This document shows, in pieces, positions 17,173 to 27,522 of a stretch of DNA of 64,000 bases. The stretch is taken from contig JAIXQR010000003.1 of the NCBI GenBank assembly GCA_027485645.1, positions 1-64,000 of the forward strand. Direction: 5' to 3'. Source of the DNA: a bacterium. GTDB lineage: Bacteria; Armatimonadota; Fimbriimonadia; Fimbriimonadales; Fimbriimonadaceae. The notes beneath the pieces are model-generated. The model saw only the letters and a program-made list of their open reading frames with translations. It searched no databases and was not told the origin of the DNA. Position 1 is the stretch's first letter. Each line of letters opens with the position of its first letter. A program made the translations under genes and the position numbers.

Positions 17173-17600
17173 CGGCTTAGAGCTTTCTTGGTTTTGTAAT
17201 GCCGAAAGGCAAAGAGGGCGCGAATCCCCAATCCGGCTACGGAGTCCACAAAGGACCCGTAGCCCGTTTTGTAGGTGATCTCGTCTTCCAGGATGGATCG
17301 ATCATCCAACGGCAAAAAGCGGTGATGATGTCGAAACTCCTTGAACGGCCCTTCTTCAGAGAAATCGGTAAATCCGTTTGGCCCGGCCTCCTCGATCACC
17401 GCCACCCACTTCTGCCGGAACGGACCAAAGCCGGACCATGTGACGAAGCGGGCTCCCGCATAAACGCTCAGATCGTCCCCCTCCACCTGCAGGTTGAGAA
17501 ACTTTGGCGTGAGCGCGTACAGCGCTTCGGTGGAGCTGTGAAAAGCGTGCAGCTCGGCCACGGTGCAATCAAGTTCGGTACTGAACACTAAGGTGGCCAT
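17169..17600 (-). CDS. SRPBCC (START-like) ligand-binding protein
   Basis: A 143-residue protein with the pattern of SRPBCC/polyketide-cyclase-like domains: an N-terminal strand and helix (VFSTELDCTVAELHAFHSS), GFGPFRQKWVAVIEE, a FTDFSEEGPFKEFRHHHRF segment, and a C-terminal helix ([13 protein letters not shown]). Members bind hydrophobic ligands in a deep pocket; the ligand is unknown. It is a single gene, convergent with the small exported protein gene. Confidence 0.75.
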   Translation of the reverse strand: MATLVFSTELDCTVAELHAFHSSTEALYALTPKFLNLQVEGDDLSVYAGARFVTWSGFGPFRQKWVAVIEEAGPNGFTDFSEEGPFKEFRHHHRFLPLDDRSILEDEITYKTGYGSFVDSVAGLGIRALFAFRHYKTKKALSR

Positions 17601-17693
17601 CTCTGTCGTTCTACAGCATTTCCCGTCTACAGAATCTCAGAGGTACCCTTCGGCTTCAGATACGTCCCGACAACAACGTCGTTGAAGGAAACA

Positions 17694-18848
17694 ATGAACC
17701 AAACCTACGCCATTCTCGGATCTGGCATGCAAGGCACCTGCGCTGCCTACGACCTCTCGAAATTTGCGCCCGACGCCACGATCAAACTGGGCGATCTCTC
17801 TTACGATCAGGCCAAGAAAGCGGCCGACCGCGTGAACGGCCTCCTCGGTACCAAACGATGCCACCCGTTTCAGGTGAACGCGAAGTCTCCGCTTGAACTG
17901 GCGCGATTCTTGGAAGGTGTCAGCACACTGCTGAGCTGCGTTCCCTACTACATGCACCCGGCCATCGCCCGAGCGGCGATCTCGTCGAAAACGAACATGT
18001 GCGATCTCGGGGGAAACACCGAAGTCACCCAGGAGACGCTTGCCCTCGATGCCCTGGCAAAGGAAGCGGGCGTGGCACTCGTGCCGGACTGCGGGCTGGC
18101 TCCCGGATTGGTCAACAGCCTTGGGCTATTTCTCATGGAATCGATGTCTCACCCAGAATCGATTCGACTCTATTGCGGCGTACTTCCTCAGCATCCGGTG
18201 CCCCCGTTTAACTACAAGCTCACCTTCAACGTTGAAGGGCTAGTTACCGAATACGACTACCGCGCCATAGTGCTTCGAGACGGGGAAATTCTGGAAGTGG
18301 ACACGCTCTCAGAACTTGAAACTTTGGAGGTTTCGCCGTTGGGCCAACTCGAAGCATTTACGACTTCCGGCGGAACCAGCACCGCGCCTTACACCTTCCA
18401 AGGTCGACTTAAGAACTACGAGTACAAAACCTTCCGCTTCCCTGGCCACTGCGAACGCATGAGAATCTTCAAGGATTTCGGACTTTGGCGAGAAGACGAA
18501 GTCGAGATTCGCGGAATGAAAGTCCGGCCGAAGGACGTATTTTGCCGAGTGTTCGGCGAAGCATTGGGGCAAATTGAAGACGCAGACCAGTGCGTGATTA
18601 GGGCGATCGGCGAAGGCTCTAACGATGGGGAAAACGTGCGGACAGTGGTGGATATCTTTGACAAAGAAGATCCCGAAACCGGCTTTACGAGCATGGAACG
18701 CCTCACCGGCTTCAGCCTAAGCATCGTCGCCCAAGCTGTAGCTTCCGGCGCTGTTCCAGCAGGAGTAAATCGGTACGAGACCGCGATGACGGGGACGGCG
18801 TTTGTGGAACAACTACGCCGCCGTGGCGTTTCGGTTCTGGTGAGCTGA
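17694..18848 (+). CDS. saccharopine-dehydrogenase-family oxidoreductase (lysine 6-dehydrogenase-like)
   Basis: A 384-residue protein starting MNQTYAILGSGMQGTCAAY, with a Rossmann GxGxxG, and the family segments LLSCVPYYMHPAIA, CDLGGNTEVTQ and PDCGLAPGLVN. An AAGGAA ribosome site precedes the ATG at 17694, which is preferred over the TTG at 17682. The length and motifs fit L-lysine 6-dehydrogenase, which oxidatively deaminates the lysine side chain with NAD, but other saccharopine-family roles such as spermidine or lysine catabolism are possible. No other lysine gene is adjacent. Confidence 0.85.
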   Translation: MNQTYAILGSGMQGTCAAYDLSKFAPDATIKLGDLSYDQAKKAADRVNGLLGTKRCHPFQVNAKSPLELARFLEGVSTLLSCVPYYMHPAIARAAISSKTNMCDLGGNTEVTQETLALDALAKEAGVALVPDCGLAPGLVNSLGLFLMESMSHPESIRLYCGVLPQHPVPPFNYKLTFNVEGLVTEYDYRAIVLRDGEILEVDTLSELETLEVSPLGQLEAFTTSGGTSTAPYTFQGRLKNYEYKTFRFPGHCERMRIFKDFGLWREDEVEIRGMKVRPKDVFCRVFGEALGQIEDADQCVIRAIGEGSNDGENVRTVVDIFDKEDPETGFTSMERLTGFSLSIVAQAVASGAVPAGVNRYETAMTGTAFVEQLRRRGVSVLVS

Positions 18849-18885
18849 CCCAAGACTCATTCCCAGAATAGGTGGTGTCCAGACG

Positions 18886-19908
18886 TTAAAGCTCTGGGAG
18901 CGGCAGGTCGCTCGGCTTCGCCAATCCCAGCAGCTTATAGGCCGCGTCCGTGACCATTCGGCCGCGGGGGGTGCGTTGGATGTAGCCCATTTGCAGGAGG
19001 TAGGGCTCGTAGACGTCTTCGATGGTCGTGGCGTCTTCGCCGGTGCTGGCGGCAAGGGTGTCTAGGCCGACGGGGCCGCCTCGGTAGCGTTCGATCATCA
19101 TGCGCAGGAGTTGCCGGTCGATTTGGTCTAGGCCGTTATCGTCAATCTCGAGGGCGTGGCAGGCTTTGGCGGCGATAGCGCGGTCGATGGTGTCGTAGCC
19201 GTCGACCTGGGCAAAGTCGCGGACGCGGCGGAGGAGGCGGTTGGCGATGCGGGGGGTGCCACGGCTTCGCCGGGCGATCTCTTCTGCGCCAGTCTTGTCG
19301 ATCGGGAAACCGAGAATGTGCGCCGAGCGCACGACGATTTCGTACAACGCCGCCCGGTCGTAAAACTGGAAGTGGGAAATGATTCCGAAACGGTCGCGGA
19401 GAGGGCCGGTGAGCAGCCCTTGTCGGGTGGTGGCACCGACAACGGTGAACTTCGGCACATCCAGCCGGATGGATCGGGCGGCCGGGCCTTTGCCAATCAT
19501 GATGTCGACTTTGCAGTCCTCCATGGCCGGATAGAGAATCTCTTCGACGGTGCGGCTGAGGCGATGAATTTCGTCGATAAACAACACGGCGCCGGGCTCG
19601 AGGTTGGTGAGAATTCCGACCAAATCCCCGGGTCGTTCGACGGCGGGGCCGCTCGTTACGTGCAACTCTGCGCCCATTTCGGTGGCGATAATGTGGGCGA
19701 GGGTGGTCTTGCCAAGGCCTGGAGGGCCGTACAAAAGCACGTGGTCTAGGGCTTCATCGCGCTGGCGGGCAGCGGTAAGGAAGACATTCAGATTGGTCTT
19801 CAGCTTTTCTTGCCCAATGAACTCGTTCAAACGGCGCGGGCGAAGGCTCAGCTCGGCGGAAAAGTCATCCGTGTGGACATTTGGATCGAGCTCATCTCCG
19901 CGAGGCAT
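18886..19908 (-). CDS. ruvB: Holliday junction branch-migration ATPase RuvB
   Basis: A 340-residue hexameric AAA+ motor that drives branch migration with RuvA. Walker [13 protein letters not shown], Walker [10 protein letters not shown], sensor segment [19 protein letters not shown], and the C-terminal winged helix ([16 protein letters not shown]) are all present. The start [10 protein letters not shown] fits the family. It lies 22 bases after ruvA. No ruvC is in the window. Confidence 0.98.
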   Translation of the reverse strand: MPRGDELDPNVHTDDFSAELSLRPRRLNEFIGQEKLKTNLNVFLTAARQRDEALDHVLLYGPPGLGKTTLAHIIATEMGAELHVTSGPAVERPGDLVGILTNLEPGAVLFIDEIHRLSRTVEEILYPAMEDCKVDIMIGKGPAARSIRLDVPKFTVVGATTRQGLLTGPLRDRFGIISHFQFYDRAALYEIVVRSAHILGFPIDKTGAEEIARRSRGTPRIANRLLRRVRDFAQVDGYDTIDRAIAAKACHALEIDDNGLDQIDRQLLRMMIERYRGGPVGLDTLAASTGEDATTIEDVYEPYLLQMGYIQRTPRGRMVTDAAYKLLGLAKPSDLPLPEL

Positions 19909-19930
19909 AGGTCAGTTTAGCGCGTGGTGT

Positions 19931-20527
19931 CTAAGCGCGAAGTTCTGCGAGGGCGAGGCGGATTTGCTCGGCGATGTCCTTGGTTTGCTTCGACACTTTC
20001 TCGGAAATCGCTTCGATCTCGTTACGGCGATAACCGAGCGCAAGCAGCGCTTCGGTGAGTTCGCTGTCAATCAGCTTGGGCGCGGCAACCGGCACCGTGC
20101 CGGGGATTCGATGGGCCATCATCACCTCTGCAACCTTGTCCTTGAGCTCGACGATGATGCGCTCCGCTGTTCGGGCTCCAATTCCGCTGGCGCGGGCCAA
20201 TGTCTTGGCATCCTGTGACACGATCGCTCCACATACGGCATCCTCGCCGACTTGTCCAAGCAGGCTGAGCGCACTCTTTGGACCGCAACCGCTGACCGAG
20301 ACCAAAAGGTCAAAGACTCGGCGCTGAAATGGGGTTCGGAAGCCGTAAAGGGTGTTACTGTCCTCTCGAATCACTTGCCGAATCATCAGCTCAACTTGGC
20401 TGCCGATGGAACCCAAGCTCAGGGCAACGTGATCGGGAATGGTGACCTCGTACCCGACCCCTCCACAATCTATCAGGGCGAGGCTTCCCTCGAGGTCGGC
20501 AAGCTCACCGCAAAGTCGTCCGATCAT
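19931..20527 (-). CDS. ruvA: Holliday junction DNA-binding protein RuvA
   Basis: A 198-residue protein beginning MIGRLCGELADLEGSLALID, the normal RuvA N-terminus; the extension back to 20908 is an artefact over the opposing esterase gene. It has an OB fold, two helix-hairpin-helix motifs (LLVSVSGCGPKSALSLL, LARASGIGARTAERIIVEL) and the small C-terminal domain that contacts RuvB (LTEALLALGYRRNEIEA). The tetramer holds the four-way junction. It is the first gene of the ruvAB unit. Confidence 0.97.
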   Translation of the reverse strand: MIGRLCGELADLEGSLALIDCGGVGYEVTIPDHVALSLGSIGSQVELMIRQVIREDSNTLYGFRTPFQRRVFDLLVSVSGCGPKSALSLLGQVGEDAVCGAIVSQDAKTLARASGIGARTAERIIVELKDKVAEVMMAHRIPGTVPVAAPKLIDSELTEALLALGYRRNEIEAISEKVSKQTKDIAEQIRLALAELRA

Positions 20528-20572
20528 CCTGCGCAAGTGTGGCACGGAAAGTGATTGGAGTAAGTTACGGGA

Positions 20573-21277
20573 ATGCTTGGTTCCGCTCTTCTCACCGTAG
20601 CGATGGTTGGTGCCCCTGGTCAGACCCCGCAGGACGAAACGTTCTCGCGCAAGATTACGAAAACCGTTAGTGCAGGCTTTCGGGTGGCTTTGCCCGATGG
20701 GTACGACAAGAACAAGCGGCAAAAGTGGCCGCTGATGGTCTTTCTCCACGGCTCTGGCGAACGAGGAAATGACCTCAAGGCGGTGTCCGTCCACGGTCCG
20801 CTGAAGGAGATTGCCAACGGTCGAAAGATCCCGATGATCGTGGTTGCGCCTCAATGTCCGGCAGATAAGTGGTGGGATATCGACATGCTCGGCGGGCTGG
20901 TAGATCACTTGGAGCGAAAGTACCGAGTCGATAAGGAGCGCATCTACATCACAGGTCTGAGCATGGGCGGTTACGGAACCTGGGGCTTAGCGGAGGCGTT
21001 TCCGAACCGGTTTGCCGCGATCGCGCCGGTTTGCGGCGGCGGAAATTTCCGATTGGCGAATACCATCGCGCACATTCCGACTTGGGTGACGCACGGCGAC
21101 GCGGACGGCGCGGTGCCAATTGCGGAGAGTCAGCAGATGGTAGATGCGCTTATTCGAGCCGGAGCGAAGCCGCGGTTCGATATCATCAAAGGCGGCGGGC
21201 ACGACGTTTGGACGGACTTCTACGCGAAGGACGAGTTTTACACCTGGCTATTGGCACAGAAACTGCCGAAAGTTTAA
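20573..21277 (+). CDS. exported alpha/beta-hydrolase esterase
   Basis: A 234-residue protein with a short signal-like N-terminus (LGSALLTVAMVGAPGQ). The oxyanion segment LMVFLHGSGERGND, nucleophile elbow GLSMGGYGTW, Asp in HGDADGAVP and His in GGGHDVW give a full Ser-Asp-His triad. The pattern fits the Esterase D / PHB depolymerase-like or phospholipase/carboxylesterase group. The substrate is unknown. It is divergent from ruvA. Confidence 0.88.
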   Translation: MLGSALLTVAMVGAPGQTPQDETFSRKITKTVSAGFRVALPDGYDKNKRQKWPLMVFLHGSGERGNDLKAVSVHGPLKEIANGRKIPMIVVAPQCPADKWWDIDMLGGLVDHLERKYRVDKERIYITGLSMGGYGTWGLAEAFPNRFAAIAPVCGGGNFRLANTIAHIPTWVTHGDADGAVPIAESQQMVDALIRAGAKPRFDIIKGGGHDVWTDFYAKDEFYTWLLAQKLPKV

Positions 21278-21298
21278 GGTCTAAAACAAAGGGCGGCG

Positions 21299-21304
21299 TA
21301 TCAT
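21299..21304 (+). promoter_or_regulatory. -10-like TATCAT upstream of the Uma2 gene
   Basis: TATCAT matches TATAAT at five of six bases and ends 8 bases before the ATG at 21313. The -35 is unclear. A leaderless or near-leaderless start is possible. Confidence 0.4.
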
Positions 21305-21312
21305 TTTAGGTA

Positions 21313-21875
21313 ATGGTTAGTAGCGTACTGGCAACCGATTTCATGGATCGTCTACTGCGCTCGGCGGTCAAGTTGGAACTGCTCAAGGGGCATGTTTACG
21401 AGATGTCCGGCAGCCGGCGGGATCACAGCAGAATCCAGTCAAACATTGCCAGGCTGGTTTATGACGGAGGTATGGCTCCGGAGCTGGAGTATTTTGGACC
21501 GGATCAATCAGTCCGAATCAGCCAAGAATCTTACGTTTTTCCAGATGCCTCGCTAGCCCTTGGCGCAGAATTTGAACGGTTCCGCGGCATTGATGCATTG
21601 GTGAACCCGCTGGTTATCGTGGAGGTACTGTCGCCGTCAACGGCGGAGCATGATCTCGCACGAAAACAACCGCTATATCGGTCGCTACCCACACTTCAGG
21701 CAATTGTTTACATCGACTCGTCCCAGCCATGGCTGGAAGTTCTGCTCCGATCGCCTGAGGGCGAGTGGAGCGTGAAGGACCTGGGCCTAGAAGCAGAACT
21801 GGAACTCGAAGTCATCGGACTTCGAATTCCAGTTCGCGAGCTTTACCACCGCGTCAGCTTCGATTCGGCCGAGGC

Positions 21876-21879
<4 letters not shown>
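21313..21879 (+). CDS. Uma2-family (DUF820) PD-(D/E)XK nuclease-like protein
   Basis: A 188-residue protein with the Uma2 pattern: [13 protein letters not shown] near the N-terminus, [21 protein letters not shown] (the PD motif) and [17 protein letters not shown], where the (D/E)XK site is VEVLS-like, then [21 protein letters not shown]. These domains are abundant in cyanobacteria and related phyla and are predicted to bind or cut DNA; the biological role is unknown. It is a single gene, overlapping the convergent prepilin gene by 4 bases. Confidence 0.9.
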
Positions 21880-22613
<734 letters not shown>

Positions 22614-22636
22614 AAGGCAGTCTAGCAAAGGCGATG

Positions 22637-23488
22637 TTAAGGAGCGATTAAGATCGGGTCACAGATCCAACCTTCTAATGGATCGACATCTAACGGAATG
22701 CCAAAGTTCGGCTGCGTCGCCGCCCAGGCGGCCTGAATGGCGGCGAGAACGCTATCCAGAATGTCTCCATGAGCGTCCTGCAAGGCCATTTGCTCAACCA
22801 CACTGGCGATCTCAATACTGAGTCCGTAGTGATCGAGGCAGACTTGCGGGAGGCGGCTCAGGATCGTTTGCCGGCGAGCTTGCTTTGTCGCGCGCTGGGT
22901 GGAGGTTCCGCCTTTATAGCTTAGAGCTTTGTAGGCGTTTTGACTCGGCACCGCCTTCGCGGCCACGAGGGCGGGATAGGCCTCTATGACAACTTGATCT
23001 GACTCGGTTCGGCGAACTGGCGGCATTGAGAACCCAGCACGGTGGAGCAACGGCGCGCCGCGATGAAACATCATTCCGACTGGCGGGTTGTCGACATTCA
23101 TCGCTTGCCCGGCCCTCGCGCAGCGGTCGACGTGCCGACCGATTCGACGCTCACCGTTGGACCCGCGAAATCCCTTGACCAAGGATTTCCACTCGCTCGG
23201 ACTCAGCTCGGATGCCTTGGCGATCAGCTCGTCGTAGTCTGAGATTCCGAGCGACTCCACGAATTCTCGAGGCTGTCCGAGCGGGAAGTCGACGCCAAAA
23301 ATCCAAGCTCCATCCTTCGGGAGCGCCGCGAGCCAGTCTTCGTTTGAAAGAAAACTGGCGTGACTATGGATGGTGAGGTGGGTCCCGGACAGGTGACCCC
23401 GGACCATGTGCTGAGCCTTCGATCTCGAAAGGATCTCGGTGCTGGTGAAGTCGCTGCCGAACACAGCGACTTCGCGACTAGTCACCAT
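22637..23488 (-). CDS. DUF429 family protein (predicted RNase H-like)
   Basis: A 283-residue protein with the DUF429 pattern: an early FGSDFTS segment, [41 protein letters not shown] and a final EGWICDP. The acidic residues of these segments match the predicted RNase H-like active site; no function has been established. It overlaps the upstream ABC permease gene by 11 bases, so it is the last member of the ABC transporter operon. Confidence 0.82.
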   Translation of the reverse strand: MVTSREVAVFGSDFTSTEILSRSKAQHMVRGHLSGTHLTIHSHASFLSNEDWLAALPKDGAWIFGVDFPLGQPREFVESLGISDYDELIAKASELSPSEWKSLVKGFRGSNGERRIGRHVDRCARAGQAMNVDNPPVGMMFHRGAPLLHRAGFSMPPVRRTESDQVVIEAYPALVAAKAVPSQNAYKALSYKGGTSTQRATKQARRQTILSRLPQVCLDHYGLSIEIASVVEQMALQDAHGDILDSVLAAIQAAWAATQPNFGIPLDVDPLEGWICDPILIAP

Positions 23489-24245
23489 CTTCTCGTGGAA
23501 CGTACTCGTTTCGGTCGAACCACTGGGCGTTGAACATCGAACACAGCACGACCAAGCCGATCATGGCGAGCCAAGCGGCACCGGGCTGGATCGTGTTCAC
23601 GGCCCCGGGCGTAGCAACCGGAGCGCTATCTGATGCCACGGGCACGATCTTGGGGTGCGAAGCGATCGACATGAGGTAGCTGTTGATGCTGACCTTGTAG
23701 ATATCGCCGGGCATCTTTGGCACGGCGGCTTCGTAGCCGAAGGCAAAGATGAGGTTAATCACCATCGACTTGTTGATCAGAAGGCTAACCAATACGAAGA
23801 GCGCACAGTAAGCGAACGCTCCCAAAATCAGGGCGCTACAGTCACGAAGGAACACATCGCCGAAGCTGGCGCGCGTTCCGAGTGCCGTTCCGACGGCAGC
23901 CAGAATTCCAACGATCGACACGGTGACCGAGGCGGCCAAGGTTCGGGCAAGAATGAGCACAGGCCGAGGAACCGGTCGCGTCAGCAAATAAACAATCGTC
24001 TTTTGCTCGACTTCCTGGCTCACAACTCCGGTAGCGAAGATCGCGGCGGCCAACGCAAGGATTCGAAAAACGATCAGCTCAGACAAGGTGCTGTAAGCCG
24101 TCGTGGCCGTGCTGGTCGGCGTAAACCGCAAGAACACCTGACCCAGAACGACCATCGCGATAGCGACAATCACCCAAATGGCAAAGCGCTTGGGGCGAAG
24201 CATGTCCTGCAGCGTGGAGGTGAAAACGAAAGGCGCGATACTCAT
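23478..24245 (-). CDS. ABC-2 type permease (second exporter)
   Basis: A 255-residue membrane protein with about six TM segments (WVIVAIAMVVLGQVFL, LALAAAIFATGVVS, SVTVSIVGILAAV, LILGAFAYCALFVLVSL, WLAMIGLVVLCSMF). The EVEQKTIVYLLTRPVPR motif between TM2 and TM3 is the cytoplasmic coupling segment seen in ABC-2/NatB-type permeases. It overlaps the preceding ATPase gene by 4 bases and pairs with it. Confidence 0.85.
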   Translation of the reverse strand: MSIAPFVFTSTLQDMLRPKRFAIWVIVAIAMVVLGQVFLRFTPTSTATTAYSTLSELIVFRILALAAAIFATGVVSQEVEQKTIVYLLTRPVPRPVLILARTLAASVTVSIVGILAAVGTALGTRASFGDVFLRDCSALILGAFAYCALFVLVSLLINKSMVINLIFAFGYEAAVPKMPGDIYKVSINSYLMSIASHPKIVPVASDSAPVATPGAVNTIQPGAAWLAMIGLVVLCSMFNAQWFDRNEYVPREDGD

Positions 24246-25156
24246 TCGATTAAGTAGTGGAAGATAGATTCCAAGTTGTTATCGGGGGATGAGAAGCCGG
24301 TGATGGTGAAATTCTCTTCCGTAGTCAGCGTGGGTAGGAACGCGAAGAACTGGTTCAGCTCTCGGGTTTGGAGCTCAATTCCGCCGCGCCATTCGTCAAA
24401 TTCGACCTTCAGCACGTAAGGCAATTGAATCAGCTTCGCGGCAACCTCTCTTGGCTGCGGCGTTTCGATCCGGACACGGTGCGGGTACTTGTCGATGTAT
24501 TCGCGGATCAGGCTGACATCGCCGGCCGCGAGTAGACGACCGCGATGGAGCAACATGATCGACTTCGTCATCTGCTCAACTTCAAAGAGGATGTGCGAGC
24601 TGACGAGGATCGTCTTTCCACGCTCAGCGAGCGTGTGGAGATAAGACATGAATTCTCGACGACCAACCGGGTCTAGGCCGTTGAGCGGCTCGTCCAGAAG
24701 GATGATGTCGGGGTCGTGCAAGATGGCCTGGGCGAGCTTGATCCGCTGGCGCATTCCCTTCGAATAACCGGCAAGTTTCTTGTCGGCCCGGTCCGCCATC
24801 CCGACTTCGTGCAGAACCTCGTCGGTCCGTGTTTTGGCTTCTGCCGCCGACATCCCGGCCAATCGCGCCAGATAGTTCACAAACTGGCGTCCAGTTTTGT
24901 GCTCGTAGAACTGGTCGATTTCTGGGCAATAGCCCATTCGCTTATAAACCTCTGGATTTGCGAACGGCTCGTTGCCGAAAACCTTGATCGATCCGGTAGT
25001 TGGCTGGATCTGTCCGGTGATCAGTCGCAATAGGGTGCTCTTTCCGGCACCGTTCATCCCCAGGAGCGCAGTGACACCGGGCTCAATGGTGTGCGTGACA
25101 TCGTTGACGCCGATGACTTGGCCAAACCAGCGCGAAGCGTTCTCGATCTGGATCAT
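24242..25156 (-). CDS. ABC transporter ATP-binding protein (second exporter)
   Basis: A 304-residue NatA/CcmA-type ATPase. Walker A LLGMNGAGKSTLL, Q-loop region GYCPEIDQFYEH, signature YSKGMRQRIKLAQ, Walker B IILLDEPLNGLDP, and the switch His in VSSHILFEV. A ~90-residue C-terminal extension (after residue ~215) is typical of ABC-2 ATPases. It overlaps its neighbours by 4 bases on both sides, consistent with one polycistronic transcript. The substrate is unknown. Confidence 0.95.
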   Translation of the reverse strand: MIQIENASRWFGQVIGVNDVTHTIEPGVTALLGMNGAGKSTLLRLITGQIQPTTGSIKVFGNEPFANPEVYKRMGYCPEIDQFYEHKTGRQFVNYLARLAGMSAAEAKTRTDEVLHEVGMADRADKKLAGYSKGMRQRIKLAQAILHDPDIILLDEPLNGLDPVGRREFMSYLHTLAERGKTILVSSHILFEVEQMTKSIMLLHRGRLLAAGDVSLIREYIDKYPHRVRIETPQPREVAAKLIQLPYVLKVEFDEWRGGIELQTRELNQFFAFLPTLTTEENFTITGFSSPDNNLESIFHYLIE

Positions 25157-26103
25157 CCGATCACCTCAACGGCGCGAATCTTTCGCCAGGCGATGAGAAC
25201 AAAGACGACGCTGATCAGGAGCGCAACTCCGAGGATCGGTACGACGGCCGGAGCCGGAACCTGGCTCATGCCTCCCTGACTTTGGATGCCAAACGGTGCG
25301 GAGCCCTTCGTGCCGATGATGGCCTTACAAGCACCGATCAAAACACCGTCGATGCTCGCATAGAAGAGGTGCTTCACCGGGAACGGCGTTTCTCCGCGAG
25401 AAGACGCCCAGATTCCACCCATTAGCAAGGTGAAAAAGTTCGTGATGAAATAGATGCCCGCGTAGGTTGCCGATGCGTTCCGTGCTTGATTGAACATGGA
25501 GCTGATGCCGACCACGATGCTGGCGTGGAAGATGGCGGCAATCGGGATGATGACGAGCATCTTCGGAAGGAGCCAGGCATCCTTGAGGAATCCGTACTCC
25601 CGGAAGGTTAGGGCGCCGTACGCATAGAAAATGATCGTCGGGACGACCATGATCACGAGGATTGGAAGGGCGATGCCGATCCACTTTCCGAAGAGGTACT
25701 CCCTTTTGTCGCACGGTTTGCTGAGATAAACGAGCATCGCGTTGGCTCGGTTGTCATTCGCAATGGATCCCGCGCCGAGCATCAAAGCGATGATCAGCAT
25801 GGGCAGCTGCGCATAGCTGAAACCGTGCAAAAACTGATCGGGCCATACGAGGCGTTCCATGAACGCTTTCATGGCCTGAGCTCCGGCTGGGTTCGAAGAA
25901 GTGATCTGCTGGACGAAGAAAAGAACAACCAGCATGACCAGGTAGTACCAAGCCGAAACAAACATCAGGCCCCAGAGCGCCTTCTTTTTCAGCGCGATGC
26001 GGATACCGTTCTTTGCGATAACCCACCAGCGGGAGCCGGGCTTTTTGAGCGGGCCATCGTAGTTGCGATAGCTTAGGTCGGCAATCGGTTTGATGTTGCT
26101 CAT
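25153..26103 (-). CDS. ABC-2 type permease (first exporter)
   Basis: A 316-residue membrane protein with six or seven TM segments (GLMFVSAWYYLVMLVVLFF, QLPMLIIALMLGAG, IGIALPILVIMVVPTIIFY, MLVIIPIAAIFHASIVVG, YFITNFFTLLMGGIW, VPILGVALLISVVFVLIAW). The coupling segment NDNRANAMLVYLSKPCDKRE matches ABC-2 permeases. It is the partner of the ATPase encoded just upstream (4-base overlap). Confidence 0.87.
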   Translation of the reverse strand: MSNIKPIADLSYRNYDGPLKKPGSRWWVIAKNGIRIALKKKALWGLMFVSAWYYLVMLVVLFFVQQITSSNPAGAQAMKAFMERLVWPDQFLHGFSYAQLPMLIIALMLGAGSIANDNRANAMLVYLSKPCDKREYLFGKWIGIALPILVIMVVPTIIFYAYGALTFREYGFLKDAWLLPKMLVIIPIAAIFHASIVVGISSMFNQARNASATYAGIYFITNFFTLLMGGIWASSRGETPFPVKHLFYASIDGVLIGACKAIIGTKGSAPFGIQSQGGMSQVPAPAVVPILGVALLISVVFVLIAWRKIRAVEVIG

Positions 26104-27017
26104 GCGGTGAGGGCCTCCAGGAAGACTTCTTCCAAGGTTCGGACGGCGGTTTCGAATCCGCGAACCTGGGCGCCAGATTCCAGGGCGGTTCTTTGAACGA
26201 CGCGGAGGAGCTCCTCCGGCGGCAATTCACTTTGGACTCGGTAGATATTGCCTTTCGGCGGGGTAACGGTTAGACCCTTTTCCATCAGCATGTTCGCGAA
26301 AGCGACATTAGGTTCGCGCAACTCGACGTCAGCTGGCTGGCCCGCGAGCTTCTTGAGATCCTTGATCGTGCCAGCGGTTCGGAGCTTGCCTTTGATCACC
26401 ACGATGACCCGATCGCAAACTCGCTCAATATCCGGCAGGAGGTGGCTGCTGACGATCACGTTCACGCCACGACCGTGCGACACGGATCGGACGAGGTCCA
26501 ACATTTCCTCACGACCACGTGGGTCGAGGCCGTTTGTGGGTTCATCTAACAGCAGGAGCTTCGGGCCGTGCACCAAGGCTTGCGCGAGTTTGATGCGCTG
26601 CTTCATACCGGTGGAATAGGTTTCTACGTTGCGGTAGCGTGCTTCGCCGAGGCCGCAGTACTCCAGAACCTCGTGCGCTCTTCGAAGGGCCTCCGCAGGT
26701 GGCATCCCAGAGAGCTCGCCCGCATAGCTCACGAAGCCGACGGCAGTCATACCGGGGATGTGGCAGTCCTGCTCCGGCATGAGCCCAATCAGCTGGCGAA
26801 TGGCCATGCCATCCGTGCGGATGTCTTTGTCCATCACCGTTCCTTCGCCGGAGGTTGGATTGACAAAACCGAGAATGGTTTTGAGAAGCGTCGTTTTGCC
26901 CGCACCATTCGGCCCCAACAGCCCGGTGCAACCTTCTGGTATTTCACAAGAAAGGTCGTCTAAGGCGGTGAAGTTGCCGTATCGTACGGTTAGATTGCTG
27001 ATTCGGGCTACAGTCAC
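26100..27017 (-). CDS. ABC transporter ATP-binding protein (first exporter)
   Basis: A 305-residue ATPase when started at the GTG at 27017 (MTVARISNLTVRYG). Alternatives are the GTG at 27038 and the ATG at 27062; the frame is open to 27434 but that part is antisense to ndk. Walker A LLGPNGAGKTTLL, signature YSTGMKQRIKLAQ, Walker B LLLLDEPTNGLDP and VSSHLLPDIE are intact. It opens the four-gene exporter operon, divergent from ndk. Confidence 0.92.
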   Translation of the reverse strand: MTVARISNLTVRYGNFTALDDLSCEIPEGCTGLLGPNGAGKTTLLKTILGFVNPTSGEGTVMDKDIRTDGMAIRQLIGLMPEQDCHIPGMTAVGFVSYAGELSGMPPAEALRRAHEVLEYCGLGEARYRNVETYSTGMKQRIKLAQALVHGPKLLLLDEPTNGLDPRGREEMLDLVRSVSHGRGVNVIVSSHLLPDIERVCDRVIVVIKGKLRTAGTIKDLKKLAGQPADVELREPNVAFANMLMEKGLTVTPPKGNIYRVQSELPPEELLRVVQRTALESGAQVRGFETAVRTLEEVFLEALTA

Positions 27018-27074
27018 GAGTCGCGCATAGCTTAACACGCCCGAACTATTCTCGTGGGCCATAAGGCAGGTCGG

Positions 27075-27080
27075 TACACT
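27075..27080 (+). promoter_or_regulatory. -10-like TACACT upstream of ndk
   Basis: TACACT lies 9 bases before the ATG at 27090, with no Shine-Dalgarno sequence between them. The -35 is weak. Confidence 0.35.
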
Positions 27081-27089
27081 TCTGGACTC

Positions 27090-27503
27090 ATGGAAACAAC
27101 TCTGATTCTCATTAAGCCGGGCGGCGTTCAGCGAAATCTCATTGGTGAAATCACCACGCGAATTGAGCGACGCAACCTGAAAGTTGTTGGACTGAAGCTT
27201 GTGAATGCACCGCGCGAAACGGTTGAAGCTCACTACGCCGAGCACAAAGAGCGACCGTTCTTTGGCAGCGTCTGCGACTACCTCACGTCGGGTCCCGTTG
27301 TTGCACTCGCCGTCCGCGGTGAGAATGCGATCAAGGCGATTCGAGCGATGATGGGCGCGACCAATCCTCTCGATGCCACTCCTGGCACGGTTCGAGGCGA
27401 CTTCGCTCTCAGCATTGACGACAACTTGACTCATAGCAGCAGCGATCCAGAAGCCGCCGCCAACGAGCTTGCGCTCTGGTTCCCCGAAGGACTGGTTGCC
27501 TAA
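27090..27503 (+). CDS. ndk: nucleoside diphosphate kinase
   Basis: A 137-residue enzyme of normal length that balances NTP pools by a phospho-His ping-pong reaction. The catalytic His115 lies in NLTHSSSD (usually NLVHGSDS or similar), with conserved VGLKLV, RPFFGSV, GENAI, MMGATNP and GTVRGDF segments. The usual IKPDGV is IKPGGV here (Gly at residue 11). The start at 27090 gives METTLILIKPGG; the longer frame is rejected. A bidirectional terminator follows. Confidence 0.97.
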   Translation: METTLILIKPGGVQRNLIGEITTRIERRNLKVVGLKLVNAPRETVEAHYAEHKERPFFGSVCDYLTSGPVVALAVRGENAIKAIRAMMGATNPLDATPGTVRGDFALSIDDNLTHSSSDPEAAANELALWFPEGLVA

Positions 27504-27522
27504 CTCAAAAATTGACTGACAA

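Noticed and set aside
19156-20218. Long plus-strand ORFs opposite ruvA and ruvB
   Set aside because: They are shadows of highly conserved ruvAB coding sequence and show no family features of their own.
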